The notes below the pieces were generated by a model that did not search any database, had not been told where the DNA came from, and was given only the letters and a program-made list of their open reading frames with translations. A stretch of 30,163 bases of DNA from DUVT01 sp041675865 (lineage in GTDB: Bacteria > Bacillota_I > Bacilli_A > ML615J-28 > CAG-698). This document shows positions 15,281 through 23,839 of the stretch, piece by piece. The position numbers were made by a program, and so were the translations under genes. How positions within the stretch are numbered: the stretch's first letter is position 1; every line of letters starts with the position of its first letter. The DNA lies in contig JBAYTA010000013.1 of the NCBI GenBank assembly GCA_041675865.1, forward strand, positions 1-30,163, given 5' to 3'.

Positions 15281-17200
15281 ATGAAAAAAATATTATTGTT
15301 TATCATTTTAATTTTTAGTATGTTTCTTGCAAGTTGTTCATTCGAACGACAAGAAAAATCGGACTTTGGATTAAGCAGAGTGAAAGACGCTAGTGAATTA
15401 AAAAACTTAATAAAAAAATCAGAACCAAAACAACAAATTAGATGGTTTTGGCAAACAACAAAAGATGGTGATGCATTCACATCTGAAAATTTTGATGTTA
15501 CTGAAAGGGATGAGTCATCCAGCAATGATTACACTAAAACCAATGTTCAAGTTGAAGGAGTAGATGAAGGAGACGTTGTAAAAACGGATGGCTCAAGAAT
15601 CTATTCAATTAGTTGGGATAGACTACAAGTAGTAAATCTCCTTGGCAATGGAGAAATGGAATTACTCTTAAATAAGCAGTTAGATAATGATTATTCCAAA
15701 GCTGAATATAACCAACATACATACTATTCCGATCTTTATGTAACTGATGACTATTTAGTAGTAATAGGACAAAGATATAGTTATGGTTATACTTGGATAA
15801 ATAAAGATATTGACACTGACCCAAATGAAAATAAAATACTTCCATGGTTTTTATATTATACCACAATGAGTGTTGTACAAATCTATGATTTAGAAACGTT
15901 AGAGGTTGTTGAAGAATATGAAGTAAGCGGAAATCTTTTAAGTTCAAGATTGATTGATAACCAACTATATCTGATATCTAGTCACTCAATTTATAGTTAT
16001 CAAGATTTTGAAGATTATGATGTTCGTCCTTGGTATAAACATAATGATGATGTTAATTATTTTGATTATACTGATATCAAGTATATTCCAAATCAAGCAC
16101 ATAGAGCATTTACAGTTATTACTAATATAACTATAAAGAAAGATAATATAAAAATTAATAATAATGTCTTCTTAGCAACAAACTCTTGGGGACAAATCTA
16201 TGTTTCTTTAAATGCAATCTATTTTGCTTCTTCTGAAACTGAACAAAATTTCTTTGGTAACTATATTTATAAAAGTAGTATTGTATCATTCCAGTTTGCG
16301 AAAAACACTGGTGAAGTTTTTTATGGTGGTTATGCAAACTATCTTGGTACTGTAATCAATCAGTTCGCAATAGATGAGTATGATGGATATTTAAGAATTG
16401 CAACAACCCATGGTTGGGGCGATACTGTAGTAAATAGGCTATATATATTTAAAAGAGTTTTAAAAGATGAAGAATATGTTTTAGAGCAAGTTAGTTTAAT
16501 TGATAAAGGACTAGGAAAACCCGGGGAGAGAATTCAATCAGTGAGGTTTAATAAAGATATTGCAACTATTGTAACTTTCCTTCAAACCGATCCTCTTTAT
16601 ACAATTGATTTAAGTGACCCAACTAAACCAAAAATTGTTGGTGAATTAGAAGTTCCAGGATTTAGCACATATCAACATCCTTGGACAGACACATTAATAA
16701 TCGGTGTAGGTTTTGAGGCTAATAACGATGGCATTGTAACTGGATTGAAATTATCATTATATGATATCTCTGATACAAGCAATCCGATTGAAGTAGGAAA
16801 ACCACTTGTGTTTGAATATAATAATAACGGTTATGCTTATACAGAATCAACTTATAATCATAAAGCAGTTATGATTGATAAATCAAGAAATGTAATAGGA
16901 TTTTCAATGACAAGATATGAACGGACAGAAAACTATAGATTTATTAGTGAATATATTGTTTTTGATGTTGATGAAACTAAAGAACAACCTATAAGTATAA
17001 AACATAAGATTAGCCATAATAACTATTATGATGAACAAATTAATCAATATTCAAGATACTATAACTATGATATTAAACGTGCATTTAGAGTTGATGATTT
17101 CTTATATGTAATAAGTAACGAAGTTATAACATCTCATAACTTAATAAATGATTTGTCAACAGTTGACTATATCATCTTTAATAGAGATCAAAACAATTAA
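15281..17200 (+). CDS. Beta-propeller-domain lipoprotein
   Basis: The 639-aa protein has a lipoprotein signal with lipobox LASC (Cys19). The mature part carries the hallmark TNVQVEGVDEGDVVKTDGS around residues 85-105, followed by repeated beta-strand blocks (YIFKRV, IYDLETLEVV, LYTIDLSDPTKPKIVGELEVPG, SLYDISDTSNPIEVG). This matches the extracytoplasmic beta-propeller family (PF09826 type), distantly WD40-like. Family members are surface proteins with no proven activity; some bacterial relatives have a nearby regulatory system. It ends 70 nt before an ECF sigma gene with its own promoter and no terminator between, so partial co-transcription is possible. The ribosome site is AAAGGAAGG. Promoter elements upstream are not clear. 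Confidence 0.9.
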   Translation: MKKILLFIILIFSMFLASCSFERQEKSDFGLSRVKDASELKNLIKKSEPKQQIRWFWQTTKDGDAFTSENFDVTERDESSSNDYTKTNVQVEGVDEGDVVKTDGSRIYSISWDRLQVVNLLGNGEMELLLNKQLDNDYSKAEYNQHTYYSDLYVTDDYLVVIGQRYSYGYTWINKDIDTDPNENKILPWFLYYTTMSVVQIYDLETLEVVEEYEVSGNLLSSRLIDNQLYLISSHSIYSYQDFEDYDVRPWYKHNDDVNYFDYTDIKYIPNQAHRAFTVITNITIKKDNIKINNNVFLATNSWGQIYVSLNAIYFASSETEQNFFGNYIYKSSIVSFQFAKNTGEVFYGGYANYLGTVINQFAIDEYDGYLRIATTHGWGDTVVNRLYIFKRVLKDEEYVLEQVSLIDKGLGKPGERIQSVRFNKDIATIVTFLQTDPLYTIDLSDPTKPKIVGELEVPGFSTYQHPWTDTLIIGVGFEANNDGIVTGLKLSLYDISDTSNPIEVGKPLVFEYNNNGYAYTESTYNHKAVMIDKSRNVIGFSMTRYERTENYRFISEYIVFDVDETKEQPISIKHKISHNNYYDEQINQYSRYYNYDIKRAFRVDDFLYVISNEVITSHNLINDLSTVDYIIFNRDQNN

Positions 17201-17211
17201 AAATGGCAATA

Positions 17212-17240
17212 TTGATTAGGATTTAACTTAATGTTATAAT
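17212..17240 (+). promoter_or_regulatory. Promoter of the sigma/anti-sigma operon
   Basis: TTGATT (17212-17217), a 17-nt spacer and TATAAT (17235-17240) lie 30 nt before the sigma-factor ATG. It looks like a housekeeping sigma promoter, not an ECF-type one. Confidence 0.75.
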
Positions 17241-17270
17241 AAGCCATAGACTTCTAAAAAGGAGACGTTT

Positions 17271-17801
17271 ATGGCAAACTATGAAGATTATATTGAAGCG
17301 ATAAAGCAAAAAGACGATCAAGCATTTGAATATATTTATAATTCAACAAAGAATTCCGTATATGCTATAATCGTTGCAATTGTGAAGGATAAAGATATAG
17401 CTAATGACCTAATGCAAGATACTTATATGACCATGATTGAAAAAATCAATCAATATAAGAGGGGAAGAAACTTTAAAACTTGGTTATTAACTATTGCAAG
17501 AAATAAAGCTATTGATTATTATCGGAAAAAACAAAATGAAGTATTAATTGATATATCAGAATCTGAATACATACTTCCAAAAACACAAGCAACAAGTGAA
17601 AGAAATATATTAGTTGAAGAAATATTGAATCTATTAACTGATATTGAAAGGCAAGTATTTTTACTTTCGATAATGGAAAATCTAACCCATCGAGAAATAT
17701 CAAAAATATTAAAAATTCCAATTGGAACATCCCTATGGCATTACCAAAAAGCCATTAAAAAAATTAAAAAAGTGAAAGGAAGTGATGAGCATGAGACTTA
17801 A
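17271..17801 (+). CDS. ECF-type RNA polymerase sigma factor
   Basis: The 176-aa group 4 sigma factor has region 2 at about residues 20-85 (ANDLMQDTYMTMIEKI and FKTWLLTIARNKAIDYYRKK, which bind core polymerase and the -10 element). Region 4 lies at about 115-165 (LLTDIERQVFLLSIMENLTHREISKIL, a helix-turn-helix for the -35 element). Region 3 is absent, as expected. It directs transcription of a small regulon in response to an envelope or stress signal. The downstream membrane protein overlaps its 3' end by 11 nt and is the likely anti-sigma factor. The targets are unknown. Confidence 0.93.
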   Translation: MANYEDYIEAIKQKDDQAFEYIYNSTKNSVYAIIVAIVKDKDIANDLMQDTYMTMIEKINQYKRGRNFKTWLLTIARNKAIDYYRKKQNEVLIDISESEYILPKTQATSERNILVEEILNLLTDIERQVFLLSIMENLTHREISKILKIPIGTSLWHYQKAIKKIKKVKGSDEHET

Positions 17802-18861
17802 AGAAAAAATAGATTTAATTAAAGAAGAATTAAATAGTGAAATTAAACCTTTAGATTCAAATAAATTATTAGCTGATGCTCATATAGAACCAGTTATAAG
17901 TAGTAAACCTAAATATAAGTTTTTCTCATTAAGGTTCCAAACTGTTTTTTTAACAATCCTAGTTCTTGCAATAATAATTCCTTTTGCTCTTTCTAATATA
18001 ATTAAAAAAACATCAGAAGATATGGATCAGCCAGATGCTACAGCTTCACTAGATGATAAAGTTTATAGTTTTATTGCAACTAGTGCAGTAGCCTTAACTT
18101 ATAGCACAATTGATATATTTGCAGATGATAATTCTCTTACAAATTCAGAAAGTAGTTTTCTAGTTGCAAATAAGTTAAATGATCTAAATAGATACTTAGC
18201 ACCAATCCAACTAATGTTATCAATGAATAAGAACAACTATTATCCGCAAATTAGCAACAATGATAAATATGCAAATAAAATTGTTTATGAAGGATTTGGT
18301 TTGTTAAATGAAGAGTTATATTATGATATTTATTATAATGAAGAAAGATTACCTTTTAATAAAATAGAAATAGAAGCATTAATTATCCATGGTGATGTAT
18401 CCACTAAACTCTTTGGAGTAGTAGAAACAATTAATAATAATGTTATCCTTAAAATGACTCATTATATTGACGAAAATAATGAAAGTAATTATTTTCAAAT
18501 TATTAAAAACCTAAATGATAATAAAGACAGCTACTATTATATGATTGTGAAAGAAGATCAAGTAATAAGCAATAACAAGCTTACACTATTTGAAAATGAA
18601 CAACCATATGCAATTTTAGAAAATTTATTATTACAAACCCAAAAAACAAAGTTTACTATTTATTCAGAAGACAACACTACATTTAATATTGAATACCAAA
18701 TTGAAGCCCCTTCTAATGAATATAATTCAGAACATAGTGAGGGTATGGTAGTTGAAGAGTCTGGAAACATCAAAGTTAATGTACAAGAAGATACATCATC
18801 ATTTGTTGTTTACTCAAATAACAGTAGTAAAACTTTTACCTATTCAAAACCAATAAAATAA
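17791..18861 (+). CDS. Membrane anti-sigma-like protein
   Basis: From this start the protein is 356 aa, with a short cytoplasmic N-terminus (about 50 residues, with a charged helix LKEKIDLIKEELNSEI), one membrane helix (about 53-72) and a large extracellular domain rich in Asn and Glu. Topology and overlap with the sigma gene suggest an anti-sigma factor that senses an outside signal. No zinc HxxxCxxC anti-sigma motif is visible, so this rests on context. The start is chosen because AAGGAAGTGAT (17776-17786), a near-perfect Shine-Dalgarno, covers the GTG at 17782 and the ATG at 17785, leaving the ATG at 17791 with a 4-nt spacing. A shared terminator follows at once. Confidence 0.75.
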   Translation: MRLKEKIDLIKEELNSEIKPLDSNKLLADAHIEPVISSKPKYKFFSLRFQTVFLTILVLAIIIPFALSNIIKKTSEDMDQPDATASLDDKVYSFIATSAVALTYSTIDIFADDNSLTNSESSFLVANKLNDLNRYLAPIQLMLSMNKNNYYPQISNNDKYANKIVYEGFGLLNEELYYDIYYNEERLPFNKIEIEALIIHGDVSTKLFGVVETINNNVILKMTHYIDENNESNYFQIIKNLNDNKDSYYYMIVKEDQVISNNKLTLFENEQPYAILENLLLQTQKTKFTIYSEDNTTFNIEYQIEAPSNEYNSEHSEGMVVEESGNIKVNVQEDTSSFVVYSNNSSKTFTYSKPIK

Positions 18862-18888
18862 AACCTTGTTTTCAAAACAAGGTTTTTT
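18860..18888. terminator. Bidirectional terminator between anti-sigma and YjbQ genes
   Basis: The 12-bp stem (18860-18871 pairing with 18875-18886; core AACCTTGTTT / AAACAAGGTT) with loop TCA ends in six T residues. It begins within the anti-sigma stop codon and lies 3 nt from the convergent gene's stop. Confidence 0.88.
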
Positions 18889-18890
18889 CA

Positions 18891-19307
18891 TTACTCACCA
18901 ATTATTTTCACAAGTACTCTTTTTACTCTTTTACCATCAAATTCACCATAGAATATTTGTTCCCATGGTCCAAAATCTAATTTCCCATCTGTGATTGCAA
19001 CTACTACTTCTCTACCCATTATAGTTCTTTTCAAATGAGCATCTGCATTATCTTCATACCCATTATGATAATATTGACTATATGGTTTTTCTGGAGCAAG
19101 TTTTTCTAAAAATATTTCAAAATCTTTATGTAAACCAGATTCGTCATCATTTATAAAAACACTTGATGTAATATGCATAGAGTTACAGAGTAATAATCCT
19201 TCTTTTATTCCACTTTCTCTAATACACTCTTCTATATCAGGAGTTATATTAATAAACTCTCTTCTTGCTTTAGTATTAAACATTAATACTTTTCTATAAG
19301 ACTTCAT
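18891..19307 (-). CDS. YjbQ / UPF0047 family protein
   Basis: The 138-aa protein covers the full family length. Motifs are MHITSSVFINDDE, DAHLKRTIMGREVVVAITDG and LDFGPWEQIFYGEFDG. The conserved His and Asp residues form the putative metal/active site. Family members have been described as having weak thiamine-phosphate synthase activity, but the physiological role is unclear. The gene starts 17 nt after the GH3 gene with an excellent AGGAGG site, so the two form an operon, although no functional link is apparent. Confidence 0.92.
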   Translation of the reverse strand: MKSYRKVLMFNTKARREFINITPDIEECIRESGIKEGLLLCNSMHITSSVFINDDESGLHKDFEIFLEKLAPEKPYSQYYHNGYEDNADAHLKRTIMGREVVVAITDGKLDFGPWEQIFYGEFDGKRVKRVLVKIIGE

Positions 19308-19324
19308 AATACCTCCTAATAATA

Positions 19325-21109
19325 TTAATTTAATCCTTCTACAGTAACTGGTAGTTTACCCTTTGCTGTATATTTTCCAAGCATTAAATCAAAAACTGAG
19401 AATACTGCATCAGAATAATATCCATAAGTACAAACATAGTGATGAACATTATTGTAAGATAAATAGTCATAAGGGTTTCTTAAAGCAACAACTAATATGT
19501 TTGTTTTCTCTGCTGCCAATTTATTAACTAAATTTGCTTGGCTTGCTGTTACATTTTCTACCGCTACAACTACTTGATCATAATTTTTAGCTAAATTCAC
19601 AATTGTATTTATTTCATTTGTACTTAAACTTGTGCCAATTACTTGTGATCCTACTTGACTAACTCCAGCGTCTTCAAGATATTTCTTACCTACCACTGCA
19701 AATGAATTTTGATTTGTATTAATAGTATAACCTGGTAATAGTGGATGTCTTGTAGATTTTGTAGAAATTAATAAAGTTGATTTATTTTTACTAAACCAAT
19801 TAACACTTCCATTAGCTAGAGTAATACTAGATCTTACGATATCTTTACTAAATTGTTTGTTAGCTGCTAATTGATCTTCATCTAAATCTAATCTAGATTT
19901 ATAATCATCAAATAATTCATATTTATATTTTTTCTCAAGAATTCTTCTAACTGATTCATTAATTCTTTCTTCACTAATATCCCCATCTTTTACAGCTTTT
20001 AATACACCAGCATATGCTTCTAGGGATGTTGATGTCGATTCTGCATAAAGTAACATATCTGCACCAGCTTCTATCGCCATAATAGCAGCTTCACCAACCT
20101 CAAAGTTACTTCTAATAGCTTGCATTCTCATTTCATCAGTCATTATTATTCCATCAAATCCAAGTTCATCTCTTAATAACTCAGTTAATACTTTATGCGA
20201 TAATGTTGCAGGTAACTCATCATCAAAAGCAGAGAATATAATATGAGCTGACATAATAGAATCTACTCCTGCTTCTATCGCATCAATAAATGGAGCTAGT
20301 TCAATTTCATATAATCTATCTTTACTGTGAGGGATTAATGGTAAGCCATAATGACTATCAACTGTTGTATCACCATGTCCCGGAAAATGTTTAGCAGTTG
20401 TAAGTACTTTTGACTCTCTATATCCTTCAATTAATTTTAAACCATATTTAGATACTACTGCAGGTAAATCACTAAAACTACGAACACCAATAACCGGATT
20501 TTGTGGATTATTATTAACATCAAGAACTGGTGCTAAATTTGTATTAACTCCAAAGTGACGTAACTCTTGACCTGATTTTTTACCAACTTCATAAGCATTA
20601 TTCGGATTACCTGTAGCAACTAATCCCATATTACCAGGATAATGAGTTGCGTTTTCCGCAAATCTTACAACCATTCCTCCTTCATGATCCATTGTAATTA
20701 AAGCTGGTATTCCAACTTCATCCATAACTAAATCTTGTAAGGTATCAGACATCAAAGGTACTTTGCTGTCATCAGCAACATTTTCTCCAAAATATATAAA
20801 ATTCCCGAACTTATTATTTTTCACTGCATCCTTTAATGAATTTGGAACTGTAGTTCCTGGAAAGCCAACAATAAACATTTGCCCAATTTTTTCTTCAATT
20901 GTTAATTCATTTAAAATTTTGTTAATTTTCTCTTGAATTTTTTCTTCTAATGTAGGCTCTTCATCTTCTGGATCCTTATTTGCATCATCCTCTTCTTCAT
21001 TTCCTTTTTGATCTTGTTCATCATCTTTTTGATCAGGTTCGTCATCTACACACGCAACTAAGCCAAATAATAAACCAAAAACCAAAAGTAAGGTAAATAA
21101 TTTCTTCAT
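19325..21109 (-). CDS. Glycoside hydrolase family 3 lipoprotein, NagZ-like beta-N-acetylhexosaminidase
   Basis: The 594-aa protein has lipobox LVAC (Cys20), then an Asp/Glu-rich linker (about 21-55) that spaces the enzyme from the membrane. The catalytic TIM-barrel domain follows, with IGQMFIVGFPG, MDHEGGMVVRF and KHFPGHGDTTVDSH (Asp251-Ser-His253 as the acid/base dyad of the NagZ group). The nucleophile is Asp325 in GIIMTDEMRMQAI. A C-terminal alpha/beta domain runs to the end, as in Bacillus NagZ. It likely removes terminal N-acetylglucosamine from peptidoglycan fragments or outside glycans. If the organism lacks a cell wall (Mollicutes-like), it would act on foreign material. First gene of an operon with the YjbQ gene. 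Confidence 0.93.
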   Translation of the reverse strand: MKKLFTLLLVFGLLFGLVACVDDEPDQKDDEQDQKGNEEEDDANKDPEDEEPTLEEKIQEKINKILNELTIEEKIGQMFIVGFPGTTVPNSLKDAVKNNKFGNFIYFGENVADDSKVPLMSDTLQDLVMDEVGIPALITMDHEGGMVVRFAENATHYPGNMGLVATGNPNNAYEVGKKSGQELRHFGVNTNLAPVLDVNNNPQNPVIGVRSFSDLPAVVSKYGLKLIEGYRESKVLTTAKHFPGHGDTTVDSHYGLPLIPHSKDRLYEIELAPFIDAIEAGVDSIMSAHIIFSAFDDELPATLSHKVLTELLRDELGFDGIIMTDEMRMQAIRSNFEVGEAAIMAIEAGADMLLYAESTSTSLEAYAGVLKAVKDGDISEERINESVRRILEKKYKYELFDDYKSRLDLDEDQLAANKQFSKDIVRSSITLANGSVNWFSKNKSTLLISTKSTRHPLLPGYTINTNQNSFAVVGKKYLEDAGVSQVGSQVIGTSLSTNEINTIVNLAKNYDQVVVAVENVTASQANLVNKLAAEKTNILVVALRNPYDYLSYNNVHHYVCTYGYYSDAVFSVFDLMLGKYTAKGKLPVTVEGLN

Positions 21110-21166
21110 CTAGTACTCCTTAATTTTTATTTAACTAAAGTCCAATGCCTTAGTCCTATTCAAACT

Positions 21167-21175
21167 ATTATACCA
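21167..21175 (-). promoter_or_regulatory. Extended -10 promoter of the GH3 operon
   Basis: On the minus strand TGGTATAAT (TGN plus a perfect -10 at 21167-21172) lies about 57 nt upstream of the ATG. The -35 is poor (TTAAAT at a 16-nt spacing), as is usual for extended -10 promoters. Confidence 0.6.
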
Positions 21176-21239
21176 TAAAGCGACATTTATTTAAACCAAA
21201 AATTATCTTTTGCAACAAACAAAATTCATAGTTATTGTA

Positions 21240-21248
21240 TGTTATAAT
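21240..21248 (+). promoter_or_regulatory. Extended -10 promoter of the glutathione peroxidase gene
   Basis: TGTTATAAT (TGN plus TATAAT at 21243-21248) lies 35 nt before the ATG with no recognisable -35 box. Confidence 0.6.
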
Positions 21249-21283
21249 TATTACATAAATTAAACATTTTACAGGAGAATATT

Positions 21284-21757
21284 ATGAACTTATATGACAT
21301 AAAAGTAAAAACTAAAGACGCAAATGAAATATCTTTATCTAAATATAAAGGTAAAGTTTTATTAATCGTGAATACTGCAACTCATTGTGGATATACACCA
21401 CAATATACAGGATTACAATATTTATATGAAAAGTATAAAGAAAATAATTTTGAAATACTTGATTTCCCATGCAATCAATTTGGAAATCAAGCACCGGGTA
21501 GTTCAGATGAAATATATGAGTTTTGTACAACAAGATTCAATATACAGTTTGAACAATTTAAAAAGATCGATGTTAATGGTGAAAATGAAAGCCCGTTATT
21601 CACATTTTTAAAAACACAAAAGGGCGGAATCCTTGGAGATAATATTAAATGGAACTTCACAAAATTCCTTATCGATAAAAATGGAAATGTGATAAATAGA
21701 TATGCACCAATGATTAACCCAGAAAAGATTGAATCTGATATTGAAAAACTATTATAA
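21284..21757 (+). CDS. Glutathione peroxidase-family thiol peroxidase
   Basis: The 157-aa thioredoxin-fold peroxidase reduces hydrogen peroxide and organic hydroperoxides. The peroxidatic Cys35 lies in NTATHCGYTPQY (Cys in place of selenocysteine). Catalytic Gln69 is in FPCNQFGNQ, and Trp-Asn is in IKWNFTKFL. Cys81 (YEFCTTRF) sits where thioredoxin-dependent members carry the resolving cysteine, so thioredoxin is a more likely reductant than glutathione (inference). The usual TxCG(L/Y)T pattern has His before the Cys. It is cytoplasmic, with no signal peptide, and transcribed alone with an AGGAG ribosome site. Confidence 0.93.
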   Translation: MNLYDIKVKTKDANEISLSKYKGKVLLIVNTATHCGYTPQYTGLQYLYEKYKENNFEILDFPCNQFGNQAPGSSDEIYEFCTTRFNIQFEQFKKIDVNGENESPLFTFLKTQKGGILGDNIKWNFTKFLIDKNGNVINRYAPMINPEKIESDIEKLL

Positions 21758-21788
21758 AAAATGCGCACATCAAAGTTGCGCATTTTTA
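21757..21788. terminator. Bidirectional terminator after the peroxidase gene
   Basis: The stem AAAATGCGCA / TGCGCATTTT (21758-21767 and 21777-21786) with a 9-nt loop has A and T runs on both sides. The stop codon of the convergent membrane-protein gene (21786-21788) lies in its descending arm. Confidence 0.85.
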
Positions 21789-22493
21789 TATGTTTATCTT
21801 TTTTCGTTTCAAAAAGTCAAATAACAAATACCAAAGGTATGTAATAATTATAATTGTTAGAATCCAAAGTATTGTATACCATGGTGTGCCAAAAGCATCT
21901 GAGATTTCTTTAACTGGACTTTCAATTAAGTAAAACCAGTTTTTATTAAGTACTATATCAAATATCAATACAACTATAGTATAAACAAATAAAACACTTG
22001 ATGCTTTAATCATATTTTTTAAATTAATTTCAATTTTATTAATAAAGAAATAATATAAGGATGAAAGTAAAAATCCAAAGTGAACAAAAAAATAATGAAA
22101 ATATCTAAAATGAGGAATACCATATGTTGTATCTACAAATACAAGTGAAAATAGAGCACCAGTTAGGGCATAGTAAATTAAATAATTAAAGAACTTTGTT
22201 TTACCACTTAGTAGTGTTATTGCAGTTAATAGATTTGTAAGTGCGCAAAACCCAGTTAAAGGTATCATATCTATAGTATAAGCTGATCTACTTAATACCC
22301 AGATATGATAAAGTGTCTCGAATGTTAGTAAAAATACTCCCATTGTTATTCTAAATATTTTTTCAAATTTCTCATTTTTAATTTTTTCTCTATTAAAATA
22401 AAAGACAAAAATTACTAAAATAAATACTGCTAATGTTGTTAGATGTAAACTACCAAACATTGATAGTTTATTGTTTAATTGTTCGTTTAACAT
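21786..22493 (-). CDS. YwaF-like (TIGR02206-type) integral membrane protein
   Basis: The 235-aa protein has about six to seven membrane helices. Features of the family are SLHLTTLAVF at the N-terminus, PLTGFCALTNLLTA (where relatives have P-hhLCxxxxxh) and FRYFHYFFVHFGFLLSSLYYF. No enzymatic function is known for this family. It is the last of four same-strand membrane-protein genes (24 nt after the previous one) and shares the fold type of the first gene of that set (23840-24643), so the set is bracketed by two relatives. Confidence 0.75.
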   Translation of the reverse strand: MLNEQLNNKLSMFGSLHLTTLAVFILVIFVFYFNREKIKNEKFEKIFRITMGVFLLTFETLYHIWVLSRSAYTIDMIPLTGFCALTNLLTAITLLSGKTKFFNYLIYYALTGALFSLVFVDTTYGIPHFRYFHYFFVHFGFLLSSLYYFFINKIEINLKNMIKASSVLFVYTIVVLIFDIVLNKNWFYLIESPVKEISDAFGTPWYTILWILTIIIITYLWYLLFDFLKRKKINI

Positions 22494-22517
22494 ATTCTCC
22501 TTTTCCCGTTTTTAATT

Positions 22518-23108
22518 TTAAGTATTTATATGAACTATAAAAACTAATAGACCGAAAGATAAAATATATACTACTCCTACAATACCTCTAAATATATAAT
22601 TCATTACGGTTGTTTTATTTACCCTTTTCCTAAAAATATCTAAAATAAGGATTATTCCAAAAGCAAAAGGTGGGATTGCAAAGAATGGAAAAATAATCAT
22701 CCCTGGAAACTCATCCATAAAAGATACATAATCTCTATATGATTTTAATAAATCAATATATTCTTGTAACTCATGATCAGCTGTAAATAGAAGATCATCT
22801 TCAGAGCCAACTAAATCATTCTCTCCTTTTTCAATCTTAAATTGAAAATTGTTATAAAACTCTAGCAATACATCATCTTCTTCAATTCTTAGTGTAATAA
22901 CATATTCATTATCAACCAATTCTTCTTCTACATAAATATGATGATCATTTTTATTTACATAAGTATTTGGAGACTCCCATTTATAAGTATTACCATTATA
23001 TTCTATGTTTACTTCCTTTTCATTCATAATTCCATAAATCGCTACACCAAATGTGGTAAGTAGTAGAAACACAACTGACAAAATCAAAAAAATTCTTTTT
23101 TTAGACAT
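22518..23108 (-). CDS. Membrane protein with extracellular domain, unknown
   Basis: The 196-aa protein has one N-terminal helix (about 6-27), an acidic extracellular part (about 30-130; NGNTYKWESPNTYV, then KSYRDYVSFMDEFPG), and two C-terminal helices (about 138-158 and 170-192) with a basic loop FRKRVNKTT between. I do not recognise a family. It has an AAGGGA ribosome site. The 83-nt gap upstream might hold a separate promoter, but I see no good one; it may be co-transcribed with the genes above it. Confidence 0.65.
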   Translation of the reverse strand: MSKKRIFLILSVVFLLLTTFGVAIYGIMNEKEVNIEYNGNTYKWESPNTYVNKNDHHIYVEEELVDNEYVITLRIEEDDVLLEFYNNFQFKIEKGENDLVGSEDDLLFTADHELQEYIDLLKSYRDYVSFMDEFPGMIIFPFFAIPPFAFGIILILDIFRKRVNKTTVMNYIFRGIVGVVYILSFGLLVFIVHINT

Positions 23109-23191
23109 AGTAACTTTCCCTTCATAACTATAATAAACTTGTTATATATAAAACAATATATATTTAATATTTTTTAATATAATCATGTAAT

Positions 23192-23836
23192 CTAAACTTT
23201 TTTCTTCCTTTTTTTGTTGGAACTTATATCAGCTCCGTCTAAGCCGCTTAGAGCTTCTCCTTCACTTAATATAATAATTATTATAATAAATATTACAATG
23301 AAAGCCCAAAGTAGAGATCCTGCCATATATCTATCTAAATTTTTATTTTTATAAAAATAAATTAGTAAACCAATTAAAGTAAACAGCAAATTTATTCCAA
23401 GTAAAGTTAAACCTTTTGCGAATACTAAATCAAATTTAGTAAATCCAAATATAATTGCAGGCATAATTAGTAAAATTGCAAGTATGGTTATGGTTTTTGG
23501 ATAAGGTATTATTAATAATAATCCATGAATAAATATAACAAATAAAATCAAGACAAGAAAAGTTTTTAATGTAATTATAATATCATTTGAATATTCACTT
23601 ATAAAACTACCAATCAGAATACCGGTTGCAAAAGATGTAACAAAGGTAACAGCATGAACTTTATTTTTATTTTTCTCAAGTACATAAAACATTACTAAAG
23701 CTACTACATAAATGATTGGACTAATAAATAAACCTATTTTCTCAATTGAAAAACCAATCATCCAACCAATAAAAATTATTCCAATAACAATTGCTTGAAT
23801 ATAAAAAGCAGTTAGAATATCTTTTCTTAATTTCAT
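23192..23836 (-). CDS. Polytopic membrane protein, unknown
   Basis: The 214-aa protein consists of about seven closely spaced membrane helices, with little loop sequence and a basic C-terminal tail (SNKKRKKKV). No motif is recognised. It starts 3 nt after the YwaF-like gene, so it is co-transcribed with it and probably works at the same membrane. The function is unknown. Confidence 0.65.
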   Translation of the reverse strand: MKLRKDILTAFYIQAIVIGIIFIGWMIGFSIEKIGLFISPIIYVVALVMFYVLEKNKNKVHAVTFVTSFATGILIGSFISEYSNDIIITLKTFLVLILFVIFIHGLLLIIPYPKTITILAILLIMPAIIFGFTKFDLVFAKGLTLLGINLLFTLIGLLIYFYKNKNLDRYMAGSLLWAFIVIFIIIIIILSEGEALSGLDGADISSNKKRKKKV

Positions 23837-23839
23837 TTT

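Noticed and set aside
15244..15525. Minus-strand frame of 93 codons, and similar long antisense frames inside 15281-17200 and 21284-21757
   Set aside because: They lie antisense to well-supported genes, lack ribosome sites and have implausible composition.
17782..17787. GTG/ATG starts for the anti-sigma-like gene
   Set aside because: Both lie within the Shine-Dalgarno AAGGAAGTGAT, so the ribosome must start at 17791.
20945..21050. Asp/Glu-rich low-complexity stretch as a repeat element
   Set aside because: It is the coding sequence of the acidic linker behind the GH3 lipobox, normal for tethered lipoproteins.
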